Origin: Brugia malayi
Taxonomy: Eukaryota > Nematoda > Chromadorea > Rhabditida > Onchocercidae
Assembly: GCF_000002995.4 (NCBI RefSeq)
Contig: NW_025062478.1
Span: 2,580,001 to 2,644,000 of the forward strand
Direction of reading: 5' to 3'
Length of the DNA stretch: 64,000 bases
A model generated the notes under the pieces. It ran no database searches. It had not been told where the DNA came from and worked only from the letters and a program-made list of their open reading frames with translations. Of this stretch, positions 1 to 13,048 are shown one piece after another (position 1 is the first letter of the stretch; every line of letters starts with the position of its first letter). The position numbers were made by a program, and so were the translations under genes.

Positions 1-67
1 AAGTTGACATTTCATCTTTTTTTTATATCAGATAATTACGATACTGCATCCATAGATAATGTTATTA

Positions 68-3000
68 TTAGGCAGCAGCCATATGTTCGATGATTTTTCG
101 ACTCTATAAAATTGACCATGAACTAATATTTAATTACTTTCATTAAATAATTAATTGGCTTCCTGCATTTTGTATTTTCTTTCTAAATAATTCTCAGTGC
201 TGTAATTTTGAAATGTTTTAGTTAATATTAATGATATTTTAATTTAATTTCCACTATTATTACTATTATTAATTATAAATAGTATTAATTATGCATAAGT
301 AATAAATTAAAAAGAAATTACTCGAATGAGTAGATAAAAACTTAGTTAAAGGTAAAAAGAAAAAATGGCAAATACCAAATATCAATGATTGCTTCTTAGC
401 AATTTGCATACAAATTGCTAAGAAAAAAATCAATGGAAATGAGAAAAAGTTGTGCAAACTTCAAAAAAATTTTTTAGGGTTTCATTTAAAAGAGTTTTTT
501 TTAATTTGTATTATTAAAATTTATGAAATAAGATTTGATTTATTCAAATTAATGAAGAAATGCTTAATTAAATTTAGAAAAAAATATCTTCAAAATTTAA
601 ATCATTTATTATTATACATTTAAATTCATATCAATCAATGCATTGATTATCATATCATTACATTGCATCAATTATTATCAAATATCATAGAATGTTGTAA
701 TATATTTAATGTATAATTATTTCTGTTTATTGAATTAAAAAGAAACGAATAATTGAATTTTAATTAAAACAACTTTTTAAACTTGTTTCATTTTTATGCA
801 ATAAGAATAAATTTGATTGATTTAAATTAAAGTAAAACGAATAATTGAATTTTAATTAAAACAACTCTTATAATTTGTTTTATTTATTTGTTTTTTTGTT
901 TGTTTGTTTATTAAATGCAATGAGAATAAATTTGATTAATTTCAATTAATGATATATTCATGAAAGTATGTCTTAATTATTAATTTAATTATGATTAATT
1001 CATTGAATTGGAACACAAACAAATTTCTGATTTACTGAAGTGACCATATAATTTTGTCGACATGCTGCACGTGGATATAAACATGGTTGTAGATTGCAAA
1101 ATTCCGTATCACTTACACTCCTTAAGAATTAATTAATTAATTAATTAATTATAATATTTTTATATTTGACTTTAATAAAAGTCTTAGATAATTAGAAACT
1201 TTTAATAATAATCAATGAATATGATGAAATTTCATTGTAATTCATTTAAAAATTCGAATAATTTTACTTATTTTATTACTATCTAATTCATATCACTCAT
1301 CCATTTTAATTATGTATGATCAAATAATGGATAGCAAATTATAGGTAAAATGTGCAAAATACATAAATACTAAATATAAATAATCAAAAATACTCAAAAA
1401 TTTTAATTCATTAAACTTTTATTATTATGCTTTTTTCCATTATTGATTTTCTGGAAGATTTTCTGGAAGAAAATTAATAATGCAAAAATGCATAATTCTT
1501 TCAAACACTTAAATTTTAAATGCTTATCAGTTAAATTCTGAGTATATAAAAAGAGACAGAGAGAGAGAGAGGGAGGTAGAGAGAGAGAGGAATAAGTATA
1601 TTTTAATGATGAAAATATGATAGAAAATGAAATGCATAGCAAAATTCTGGCTATAATTGAGTTTATATTATTATTTAATAATTATATTAATTTAAATATA
1701 TAATATAATTGTTTGTCTAATAATCTATTTTAACTCTAAGCTAGCTTAACTAGCTGAAAATTTTTTGCAATGATAATAATATGCAAGCAAATGTTAGCTA
1801 ACTATTGATCAAATTTTTTATATAAAAATTTTTTATATAAAATTATTCTTAGATTGACAAAAAATTTATTAATTATTCTTAGATTGACAAAAAATTTATT
1901 ATTTCAAAAAATTACTCAAAAAAAAGAAAAAAAAAAAAAGGCAGAAGAAATTACCCGGGACAAAAACAAGTCTCAGTACTTCGTTGACAACCACGAAAAC
2001 GTTGTCGACTTCCGTATGCGCCACATACGTCTGTACAAAGTGACCATGATTCCCATACTGACCACTGAGCTTGACATCCTGGTGTTGTTACTATTGGAAT
2101 CTATTAAAAAAAAAAAGTAACAAACTTGAAATTTATAAAAAAAATTTTAATTTTAAAAGTATAAAGTTAATGAAGACTTAGGATTACTAATATTAATATA
2201 AGAAATTTTAATTTATTGGTTTCAAATAATAATTTTAATGATTTTAACCAAATTTAAATTATACAAAATAACATTAAATTATTTTTAACCTTTAACCTTA
2301 TCATTTCCCATCAGAATCCACTTATTTTTTTACCTACATTCAAGCTTCCTTAAATATTGTACTCTTTCCATCTGTTATCGTTGTTACGTCAAATTATGCC
2401 ACGTACGTAAATAAACGTATTGCACAGATGAATAATTTACTTTATTACCTTCTTGAATCAACTATTTAATACAAAATTAATTGATGTTAATTTCAAATTC
2501 GCAATATTTTTCAAAATATTTCAATAAATGGAATTCTTTTTTTTTTTTCCTTTTAGTCATTTATAAATAAGATAAATGTCTTTCAGTTAGAATTATAAAC
2601 CTATGAATGAATGCCGAATGTTTTATAGACGAGAAAATGGCAAACTCAATTTAAATTCGAAAATGAACAGAGCTTTTTAAGCTCTTAAGCTAAGCTCGGG
2701 TCTGAATCAATTTTTTTTTTTCAAAAATTTAAAATTAATGCTCACATTGCATTATGGAATAAGTCTGAAAAGTAAATGAGAAATCAATTCTTTTTTTCGA
2801 ATTTAAATTACAAGTTTAAATTAACTCTATAATTATAAATGAGTAAAGCTTACAATTGGTGCTGTTGTTACTATAATTGGCGGTTTTGGTTTCGGTGTAG
2901 TTGGTATAGGCGTAACTGGAGTCGTATCTAAAATAATCTATATACTTATTCTAGAAAATAATGATAATTTAGGATTAACCTAGAATTACTAATATAAAAA

Positions 3001-6000
3001 ATGATAATAATAAAAATAAAAAAAAGTAATAATTTAGGATTGCTAATATCTTTACATTATTAATGTAAACAATTTAAACATTAGTTCCAAACAATAATTT
3101 TAATAATTTTAATCAAAGTTCAAATTATTTTTAACCTTTAACCTCATCATTTTCTATCAGATTTATTTACCTATTACAAGACAAGAAACGCTTGCTACAT
3201 TAATTCTTGACTCAAATGCTCGCCATCGAGAATTACTTCCACATAACAATTCCAATTTTGCTTGACCAGTTATATCCGATATAAATGGCAAATTTACTTC
3301 ATCATTGAAATATATCCTTGCAGTAGTTCCTTTCTATTTATTTCAAAGACTTTTTTTTTGACTTGTTTAATTATTTGTTGTTCAATTTATCAAAATTTTC
3401 AATTTCTTTCCAAAAATAATTATTTAAGTATAAAATTTAGCAGTTAAGAGTTATAATTAAAAGAAAGATTTCTTCTTCAAAAAATTAATTAATTAAAATT
3501 TGACATCAAAAAAAAAGAAAGAAGGAATATTTAAAATCATTATTAAACCTTGACATCACCACATATAATATTTGCTCTACGACAGCCATCAAGTCCTCTT
3601 GAATATTCAATTGTCAATGCACCGTTAATTTCATTTGGTTTTAGCACCAATATTGGCTTAGTTTTAATGTTTTCGCAATTTGCGCAAAGTAATGGCGCTT
3701 AAATTGAAAATTGAAAATTAAAAAATAATTGTAAATTAAATAGGAAAATTTGCTAACAATGTATATTGGCCAGAAAATAAAATTTTTTATAAGTATATAT
3801 GTATTTTAAAATCTTTACTTAACTAAGATAATAATATTATGTAACTTTTCTCATATTTAAATTACACCAAAGATATTTAATTACAAAAAAAAAAATTTTT
3901 CACCTTTCGCTGTTGTTGTTAGTACAGGTACTGTCACTGGTAATTTCGTAGTTATTGGAGGCATTGTTGGAATAATATCTAAAATTTATAAATTTGTTAT
4001 TTTTATATTTGTTTCAAAAATTTGAAAATTATGACAAAAAATTTTCTAAAGTATTCAAATGAGAATATATAAAATAATTTTTTTTCTTAAGAAAAGATTA
4101 TTGTCAATATAAACGTTATGAATAATAATAATATCAAAAAAAAAAAAAAAAAAAACCTCGTGAAAGACAGGTGACACTTTCAACGTTAACACGTGAACCT
4201 TCAGCTCTAAAACGTAAATTATCCGAGCACACCAATAAAATCATTGCTGCACCATTTACATTTGAAACGATTGGTAAATTTTTCATTCCATTGAAATAGA
4301 TTATAGCTTCCGCAAGTCCCTGATAAATTATTACTTTAATTAAAGTATATGAAATTAATGTACAAATAGTATTACTAATATTAATATACTCTAAATAAAT
4401 ATAATTACATGTAAATTTTTATATTTTTAGTATTATTGCAATGAATTGAGTAATTTTAATATTTCACGAGAATTTTTATAAAATAAAATTATTATTGATC
4501 GTTTCATTTATTATTTTCTTCTCTTTCTTTTAGAAAACAAGAGTATATTCTTGAAATTAAAAGCACATTCTTGAGTGCACTCTCGAGAGCTATGAAAGAG
4601 ATTTATATGTTTTGGTTTACGCACATATATATTCCAATTTTGGGGAAACTACTGATAACTAAAGTAATTATATTTATGCATTTAAAGTTAACAGAATTGA
4701 TCGAAATTTAAAATTTTCAGGCAAAGTGATCTAATCCACTTACAACACTAGCATTACAGAGAATTTGAGCCACACGGCAACCAAGTTGGTTTTGCATATA
4801 TGTAATGACAAGTTTTCCATCACCTTCAGTTAATGATGGATTTTTCACCCGTTCAGCTCTGATATTTAAGCATGTGCTACATGGTACTGTAAATCTTATT
4901 AAAATTAAACATTCATTAATTTGAAATGTAATGCACTCATATAAAATATCGTATGACTGAAATATCAGATAAAAAATTTGTATTCTAAATAATTCAAACT
5001 TCATTTCATATTAAAAATTATTCGATTGAAGTTAAAAATATAAGGAATATGAGATAAAACATACTTGGTGTTGTGATTGGTGGTAACGGTGTCGTTGGTA
5101 TTGGAATATCTATAAACAATTATGAAATTATATCTTGAGAAATTTTTGCTTAGAATTTAAGAATGCTTGAAACATCATTCGAAGATACATTAAAAATAAA
5201 ATCCCTCAAATGATTGTTTTTTTTTTTTAATTTTATAATGATTTATGACATTTAATTATTTCAAATTAAAATTATGGAAAAATCATTCTGTCTTTGTTTC
5301 AAAAAATAAAATTGATTAATTTTTAAGTGCTACAAAATTCATCAGAGAATGTTTTATCAATTATGTGCAAGATTTTTTCATTTCAAAAGAGACTCTGTAT
5401 ATTTAAAATATGTTACTGATACAATTTGATTTATTTTTTAAAATGAATTAAAGTTCGTTTCAAAATTAAGAAAAAAAGAAACCTCTAAGAAGACATGTCA
5501 CATTCCAAACATTTGCCATTGATTTGGATACTTTCCAATGTATATTATCGTCACAGGTTAAGGTAAGTTGAACCATTCCAGTTGGTGACATTGCCAGTAG
5601 ATTAGTTTTAATTCCATTTGCATAGATTATTGCAGTTTGCATAACCTAATATTAATAATATTAAAATTATCATATATTATCAATGATAAGATTTGATTTA
5701 ATTCATAGAATATCAGATGTCAAAGAATTCAAATTCAAATTGATAATTGAAATAGCAGTTGAAATATTCAGCGGGTTTCTAGATGATTTTACAAATTGTA
5801 AGAAGTAGTTCACAATAGCATGTACATAAATTTCATTTAACTTATCACTTAACAATAAACTAATCACTAGCTCAAATTCAATGATAACAGCCGATTATGC
5901 ATTTAGTAATATCTTCTTGTTTTGTTTAAAAAAAATTTTTGTTGCCATAATTTTTATACTATCTGCATTTATCAGATAGTCCACATATTTCTTGATAATG

Positions 6001-7006
6001 AATGTAAAATACTGATTACAAAATTTATCTACAGTCTATTTTTTAAAAAATCAAAGTTTATTTATGTTTAGTGAAAGAAAAAAGTTTTATGCTTGCAAGA
6101 ATTTTGTTTTATCATAATTTATGAATTTCATGAAAGACATACCAAAGGACTAGAATCACAAACAAGGTTAGCTGTACGACAACCTCGAACATCTACACCA
6201 TAAACAATAGCTAATTGACCGTTTCTTTCACCATTAATTAAAGGTGCAGCACCTATTCCCAGTATATTGTCACAAGCACGGCATATTTCCACTAAAATTT
6301 TACAAAAAATTACAAAAAACAAAATCAAAATCTTTGTTAGATTTTTGAGATGTTATAAAGCAAGCAAAAAGTATTATAAAGTTAAATAACATGCAGCAAT
6401 CTTAGGTTGCAAATTTACAAAATTAAAATAAAATTTGACAATACAAAAGTTTGTTTTCTCATTGCAAATAATTTATGGAAAATAGAAGTTGAAAATATGA
6501 ATTATAATCAAATTTATAATGTAATTTTATCAGCAATTTTAGTATTGATATTTGTGATTTGTTTAATCTTATTTGTATTACAAATTTCAACTTAATAAAT
6601 TTATTCAACTTACCTTTCTTGCTAATTTTAACAAAAAATTACAAATTATTATTTATCACATAGCTTATCAGTCACATTAAAATTATTATCATATATTGCA
6701 TATTTGCAAAAAGAAAAGAAAAGGAACAAAAAAAGAAAAAAAAAAAAAAAAAAAAAGGAAAATTGCAAGAAACCATGCAGTGTTATTTCAATCAAAATTA
6801 TTGCTATTACAAATAAAATATTAAAGTATAGAAAAATGTGCTCAGTGTTTGTGTTTATTACCAACATTGTCGTTTTGTTCGTATTTTGCTCATTTGAGGT
6901 ATGAATTGTTCATTCAAATTCTCGGATACGTATTGTTGACGAAATTGTAAATCTGAATGGAAAGTGAAAATTTTTATATTCTATCATTTTACATATTGTT
7001 TTGTTG

Positions 7007-7038
<32 letters not shown>

Positions 7039-10000
7039 TAAAAATATGCATTTGATTTATTTTTGATAATCTTGATAAAATTCGGAGTTATTCGTTGGCT
7101 TTAGGAGTAAATTATTTTTTAATGATGATTATTGTTTTGTTCATTTTTTTTTACAACTATATGCAAATATACATTATCTTCAAATTTGATCACTTAACTA
7201 CAATTGTATAAATGAATTAAGTATAGCAAATTTTTAAGGGTTAAAAGTTGCATTGAACTGTTCGTTTCTTTCTTTCTTTTTTTTTTTTTTAATTTGATCA
7301 TTTCATTATACTTCTTTCTACGTTGGGAGAATAATTTGATTTTTTTTGTTTCCTCCTTTTTTTTCTAATTCTGATGAATAATCTTGTAGAATAGCCAAGT
7401 ATAACACTTTGTGGTCAAAATTTAGTCATTTAAACAAAATGGCTTTCAATCCCTTACCATTAATATATTTATTGTATAGTCGTTTTTGAATAATGACCAG
7501 TAGAACAGGTTTACTATTCATGCTTGGTCACCTTTAAGTAACCAGTTAAACAGGTTTACTATCAAATTGGCTACCTTTAAGTAACCAGTTAAACAGGTTT
7601 ACTATCAAATTGGCTACCTTTAAGTAACCAGTTAAACAGGTTTACACCACTCGATCATGCTTTATTCACGGAAAAAACACGATAGTAAAGTTGCATGCTA
7701 CACTCGCATTACCTTCATGCATTTTACTAACTCGTTGTTTGTGGTACCGCAGGACGAGTAACCGTAACAGCGACGGTAACAGCTTTGACAGTGAGAGCTG
7801 AGGTTTTGGCAATGGGTAAAGTAGAAGCAGTAATAGGTATAGCAGCTGCAGTGATAGATGCAGCAGCTGTAGTAGCAGATTTGGCAGGTTTAGCAGTTAC
7901 GGTGGGGGGTACAGCAGCTGCAGAAGTAGGTTTAGCAGCTACGGTGGTAGGTACTGTAGCTGCGAGAGTTGGTTTGGCGGTAGTTGTGGGAATTGGTTTG
8001 GCAGTAGTTGCAGGAATAGGTTTGCTGGCTACGCTGGTAGGTACGGCAGCTACGGTAGTAGGTTTGGCAGCTACGGTAGTAGGTTTGGCAGCTACGGTGG
8101 TAGGTACTGTAGCTGCGAGAGTTGGTTTGGCGGTAGTTGTGGGAATTGGTTTGGCAGTAGTTGCAGGAATAGGTTTGCTGGCTACGCTGGTAGGTACAGC
8201 AGCTACGGTAGTAGGTTTGGCAGCTACGGTGGTAGGTACTGTAGCTGCGAGAGTTGGTTTGGCGGTAGTTGTGGGAATTGGTTTGGCAGTAGTTGCAGGA
8301 ATAGGTTTGCTAGCTACGCTGGTAGGTACAGCAGCTGCGGTAGTAGGTTTGGCGGCTACGGTGGTAGGTATAGCAACTGTATCAACGATAGGTACTTCAC
8401 AACAAATAAGCATAGAATCTGCGGTAGTTCTGGTAGCAATTGTAGCAATCGCTGTGGTAAGTATAGCAGCTGCAGTAGTTCTGGTAATGAAGGTAGCAGC
8501 TGCTGTAGTAGTAAGTACATCAACAGCCATGGCTACAGTAGCAGATGTAGTAGAATTAGGTATGGTAGTTGGAAATATTGCAGCTGTAGTGGATGGTTCA
8601 ACTGTTATAGCACTACATGTGACAATTGCGGCATTAGGTGTGACAGTTACGGTATTAGGTCTAGCAGCTGTTGCAGTAACTATACCGGTTACGGTACAGG
8701 ACTGTACAGTAACGGTCTTAGTAATAGGTATGAAAATTTTAGTGAAAGTAGGTGTGGTTATTGTAGGTATAGCAGTTGTAGTGATCAGAAGTGTTTTCAT
8801 GATATTCACGGTACTTCCTGTTGTTTTGACCATTGTTGTTGATTCTGATGATAAACAAAATTCTCTAATAAGTTTATCGGAAATTGATAAACTTGTTTTA
8901 ACTATATCTAAAATAGTTTAAAACAGAAAAAAAAAAGTAAAACTAACCATATACTGCTGATTCCTGAAAATTAATTTTCATTAAAATTTCAATTATTAGT
9001 AAAATTACTGTGTAAATATTTGAATTAGTAATCAAAAATGAATTGTATTGATCGCAAAGATACTTAGCTTATTTATTTTCATTTTAGTATTTTCATACCT
9101 TTCTTTTTTTCATTGTTGCAAACAACTTAAATAAAAATATATCATTTATGATGAATGAAAACATCATTTGATAATAATGATTTTATCAATTTCTGATAAT
9201 TATCCATCTAAACACTAATTATAAATTGAGTCGTTTAAAACAAAAAATTTGAGGAAGGTAACTTACATTGGGACAGTGAAGCGAGAAATTTGCAACAGTT
9301 CCACATAGTCTTACTTCTGCATTAAATGAACTAAAAATATATTGTCATTTCTAATTTACCTGGCAAAATACCTATTTATTGCTCTGCTAAGAATTGATTA
9401 TACAATTATAAATTCATTATATTATTTCCATAAGCAATTTTCTTCTTAGCTGCAAAAGTATTTTTGATTGCAAATTTTTTGTAATGAAAAACAAAAATGA
9501 AATTGAAATTCACTTGCAAGACAATTTTTTTGTCGTAGTACAATTCGGTGGATTTTTTCGACAAAACCTAAATTATTATGCTGTTAAATAATTTAAATTC
9601 TTTTTTTAAAATATATATTAATGATGAGATGAAACTGAAGAATCGTATTCCTTTTTTTATTTTGAAATAATCGTTAAATTTTCTTTAAAAAATAATATCA
9701 AATTTGTTTTTTCATTTAGCACATAATTTTAGGCATGTTTAGAGCAAATAAAAATTTCCGGTTGATAAAATCCGAAAAGGTAATAGTTTTTCTTTTTGTC
9801 CTTTTTTTCTCTCTCTCTCCGTTTCTTAGCATCACTTATTTTTTTTTATTTTCAGGTAATTTTCCAGGTAAAAAAAAATATTTTCGTTGCCCAAATAGCT
9901 TGGAAGAATTTTTTTGCAATGATTTTTTTTTTTTTGTTTTATTTTATTTACCTTCTCCGTAACTGCGAATATAATCCGTAGTGACCACTGGGCACTACAT

Positions 10001-10115
10001 TTTGCCATGCTGACCAACTACTCCAAATTCCTACATTGTTGCAATTAATTAAATCTTCAGCATAGCTTGAATTGTAGAAGTATATTGTAATTAGAAACAT
10101 AAACCAAGTATGCAT
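68..10115 (-). CDS. Secreted multidomain protein: TSP1-like, mucin-like stretch, three C6 domains, TSP1
   Basis: Sixteen exons on the minus strand join in phase to about 936 residues: 9952-10115, 9267-9330, 8948-8963, 7732-8907, 6143-6291, 5483-5645, 5065-5109, 4744-4886, 4157-4319, 3904-3978, 3549-3697, 3171-3333, 2854-2927, 1955-2100, 1036-1120, 68-103. The start has a hydrophobic signal peptide (MHTWFMFLITIYFYNSSYA) followed by a TSP1-like piece (WSSWSAW, then RLCG). Exon 4 is a Thr/Pro/Ala/Val-rich mucin-like region of about 390 residues, likely O-glycosylated. Three C6 domains follow (CRACDN, CSTCLN and CANCEN starts), joined by Pro/Thr linkers. Exons 14-15 encode a canonical TSP1 domain (WSVWESW, CTDVCG, TEFCNLQPC). 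C6 (PF01681) is a nematode-enriched domain without known function; TSP1 domains bind extracellular matrix or glycans. I infer a cuticle, matrix or surface role. The last short exon (68-103) and the 16-nt third exon are the least certain. Confidence 0.8.
7498..7646. repeat. 43-bp intronic minisatellite
   Basis: About three and a half copies of a 43-bp unit beginning CAGGTTTACTATCAAATTGG. The two inner copies (7551-7593, 7594-7636) are almost identical, while the first is diverged and the last is partial. It lies in the intron between the mucin exon and the first C6 exon. Confidence 0.85.
7915..8375 (-). repeat. 132-bp coding minisatellite inside the mucin-like exon
   Basis: Three tandem copies of a 44-residue unit, one carrying an extra 21 bp (7 residues). 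The same motif occurs at 8028, 8181 and 8313, that is 153 and 132 bases apart. The unit alternates Lys-Pro and Val-Pro with Thr/Ala runs (for example VPTSVASKPIPATTAKPIPT). Length changes are multiples of three, so the frame is kept. The opposite strand is open over the same span only because of this composition. Confidence 0.85.
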
Positions 10116-10120
10116 CTCTG

Positions 10121-10130
10121 CTAAAATTAA
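10121..10130 (-). promoter_or_regulatory. Probable spliced-leader trans-splice acceptor of the C6/TSP1 gene
   Basis: On the minus strand TTAATTTTAG ends five bases before the ATG at 10115, with no exon upstream that could feed it. In nematodes this is the usual place for spliced-leader addition, and it supports this ATG as the start. Confidence 0.55.
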
Positions 10131-13048
10131 TTAGCAATTGAAATAAGCAAAAAATTTATTTTCAAATCATTGGCACAATTTTTTTTTTTAAAAGAAAAAT
10201 TTTTGATCGAAATTTTACCAAAAATTACAAGTGTTTTTTTTTTTTTTTTTAAAGGTAGAACAATATCATATATTTGATAGAATTTGTTTCATCAGTGTTA
10301 TTTTAGCTTGATAGTGACAGAATTAACGTAAACGCAATCAGCTTTAACACATTGACATTTATCATAAACAAAAAGAAAAAAAATTTTTTTTTTTTTTAAA
10401 TTAAAATTTATCCAAAATATTAACTAATCAATTAGTATAATATTTGTTATCAAATTTTTTACTTTTAATCTTTGTTGAATAATATTTATAATTGCAATGT
10501 ATATTGTAAACATAAACGTATTATATGTATCGTATCATATTTAAAAAAAAAAAAAAAATAAAATAAAATAAAAAATATAAAAGGAACTCTTTAACAGTAT
10601 TCAAGAAAAGAGAAAACTAATTACAATAAAGTCCATGAAAATGTCTATTTCTACCTTTCAAATTAGAAAAAGTTGAATAAAATGAATTTAACCAAAGCAA
10701 TGTCTTTTTTAAATAGATATTAAGCGATTGCTTTAGTAGTGCTCAAGAACTTTTATTAGATTTGAATTAAAGATCCAAGTTCTATTTCCTTTTTTTTTTT
10801 TCTCGAAAAGTGTAATTTAGTACACAACACAATTATTTCTTTTTTTTTTCATTTTTCTTTAATGATTAAATTTAGATTTTTTTTTGAAAAAATTCTATCA
10901 GTTGTTTAGGAATTTGTTAAATGTCAAATATCATATTTTGCATTAGTAAAGGAAATGTTGAATTATGAATAGAATTATGTAATAAAGAATGTTTGAAATA
11001 ACTTAAAAAAGATATCACCGTGTTATCAGTTTGATTTTAATTATTGGTTAATTAAAGAAATAACCTATTAACCATTTTTTCTAGAATATTTGACTGAATA
11101 TTATAAACGAAATTTTTTTTATGATATAGAAATATGTCCAAATTTTGTTTAGTGAAAGCAAATTTAAAATGTAAAGAATTTTTAATGTTAGCGTTGTTTT
11201 TATCAAGTACAATAAATATTTTTGTTGCTTAAAGTAATACATTATTATTCATCTCTGATCTTTCAGTTTTAATAAAACTTTTTATGTAATGTTTTAAAAT
11301 ATAGCAAATATTTTTTCTTTTTAAATTTGATTCATAACATTTTTGCATATCATACATTTTGATTGTTAAATTTATTTTCAATTATAAAATTATTTTTAAA
11401 CAATATCATATTATATAAGACAACATATAACTTTCGTATTATTATCATTGCCTTTTCTTGTATTCAACTTACAATTATAGTTTTATCAATTTAATTTAAT
11501 TTATCTGATTAATCTATACCAAACGATAATCTTATTAAATTTCTATCAAATTTCTTGAAAGGATACAAACAAAAAAAAAGAGAAAAAAAAGGAACAATCA
11601 AATGATCGAATCTATCCAATGATATTTTCTGATAATTATCTGTTAATATATATAAAGAACAAATCCTTATCACAACTATTCGTCTATGCCAAATAACATT
11701 TAAAAAAAAAAAACTATTTTGCCGTCAAGAAAATATTAACGAAAGAAAAATATTCATAAAATTAAAATCCGGTTACTGATATTTTTAATATTTCTTTTCT
11801 TTTCTTTTTCTTCACCGGTAAAGAATGCAAAGATTTTCAATTGTTTAACTTATACTTTATTTTTTTCTATTCTTACTTGTTCATTTGCTTGATCATCAAA
11901 GAGAAAATTATATTTGTTGAATTTTAATGTTCATTTTTATCAGTTGTAATAATTTTTTGCTTACTGTTGAAAAGATAACATTATCATTTATCATAGCATA
12001 GTGAAATGATCAATTGCAAGAGTTAAATTAGTTTGAAAAAAATCCAAATTTCATTAAATAAAATATTTCAAATGGTTAATTGAAAAAAAAAAAAGAGTGA
12101 AAATGACATAGAAAGAAATGATCATGCACGAAATTACTAATAAAAATTTTTATTCAAATGAGGACAAAAATCAGGAAAATGCTATTTAATCTGATAGAAA
12201 AGAACTAGTTTATTGAAAGTTGACAGTGACAATAACAACAACAACAACAACAAGAATAAACAACAACAACAACAATAATAATAATAATAATAATTTACAA
12301 TGAATTAAGCCAATAAATATTCAAGAATTGTAATAAATTTGTCTCTTATGGATAAATTACTTTAGAAAATTCATAAGTTAATCGGATAGATTGTAAATGT
12401 GAGAAATCAAAATAGATTGAATAATTTGAAGACTGGATTCATTCTGTTGTAGAAAATTTTCAACCATCATTCACTAATTGATACTTGATGTATTATTATA
12501 ATTGTAATAGAATTTGAAATTTGAATGCAAAGATTGTATTAAATAAAATGAAATTTTGGTAATGTAACAGTGATATGATGATGATGATGAATTTATCTAG
12601 AAAGATAATTATGACAAGAAATAAATAATAATTGCTAAATAATTTATTTCTAAAATAAATAAAAATAAACAAAATATACGCAAAATAGATGTTTCTTTTT
12701 TTTTTCCCTTTCTCTCTCTCTTTCTTCTAATATATATATATATTTTTTTTTTGAATGTTATCAAATTATCATATTTTATAATTCAACAAAAATAATTTAC
12801 ATTTTAAATAAACAAAATTAATTACACTTTTAATTTTATAATATTCTTTTTTTCTTTTTATCTTTTGTTCATTATATCAAACTTTCTTTTTTCATTTACT
12901 AAACAAACATATTAACATATTTGTAATTAAATAGAAATAATTACAATTTTAATTTTTTTTTTTAAATATCCTTTTTTGTTTTTCATCTTTTATTTATTAT
13001 ATTAAATTTTCGTTTTATATTTACTAAACAAACATTAATTATTCCTCT
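10131..13048. other. AT-rich intergenic region, no gene seen
   Basis: Many poly-T and poly-A runs. No open frame longer than about 60 codons, no exon-like conserved peptide and no tRNA-like fold that I could recognise. It separates the 5' end of the C6/TSP1 gene from the 3' end of the EF-hand gene and would hold the promoter of the former and the 3' UTR of the latter. Confidence 0.6.
12235..12294. repeat. AAC/AAT microsatellite
   Basis: Runs of AAC followed by AAT triplets in intergenic DNA. Confidence 0.8.

Noticed and set aside
1854..2120. Plus-strand frame of 88 codons
   Set aside because: It overlaps the TSP1 exon, whose minus-strand reading gives a clear TSP1 domain.
6407..6904. Small plus-strand frames in an intron of the C6/TSP1 gene
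   Set aside because: Low-complexity AT-rich sequence with poly-Lys from a poly-A run; no splice or family support.
7785..8921. 378-codon plus-strand frame rich in Val, Ala and Gly
   Set aside because: It is the reverse of the mucin-like exon. The repeat has few stop words on either strand, and the minus strand fits splice sites, phase and a signal peptide.
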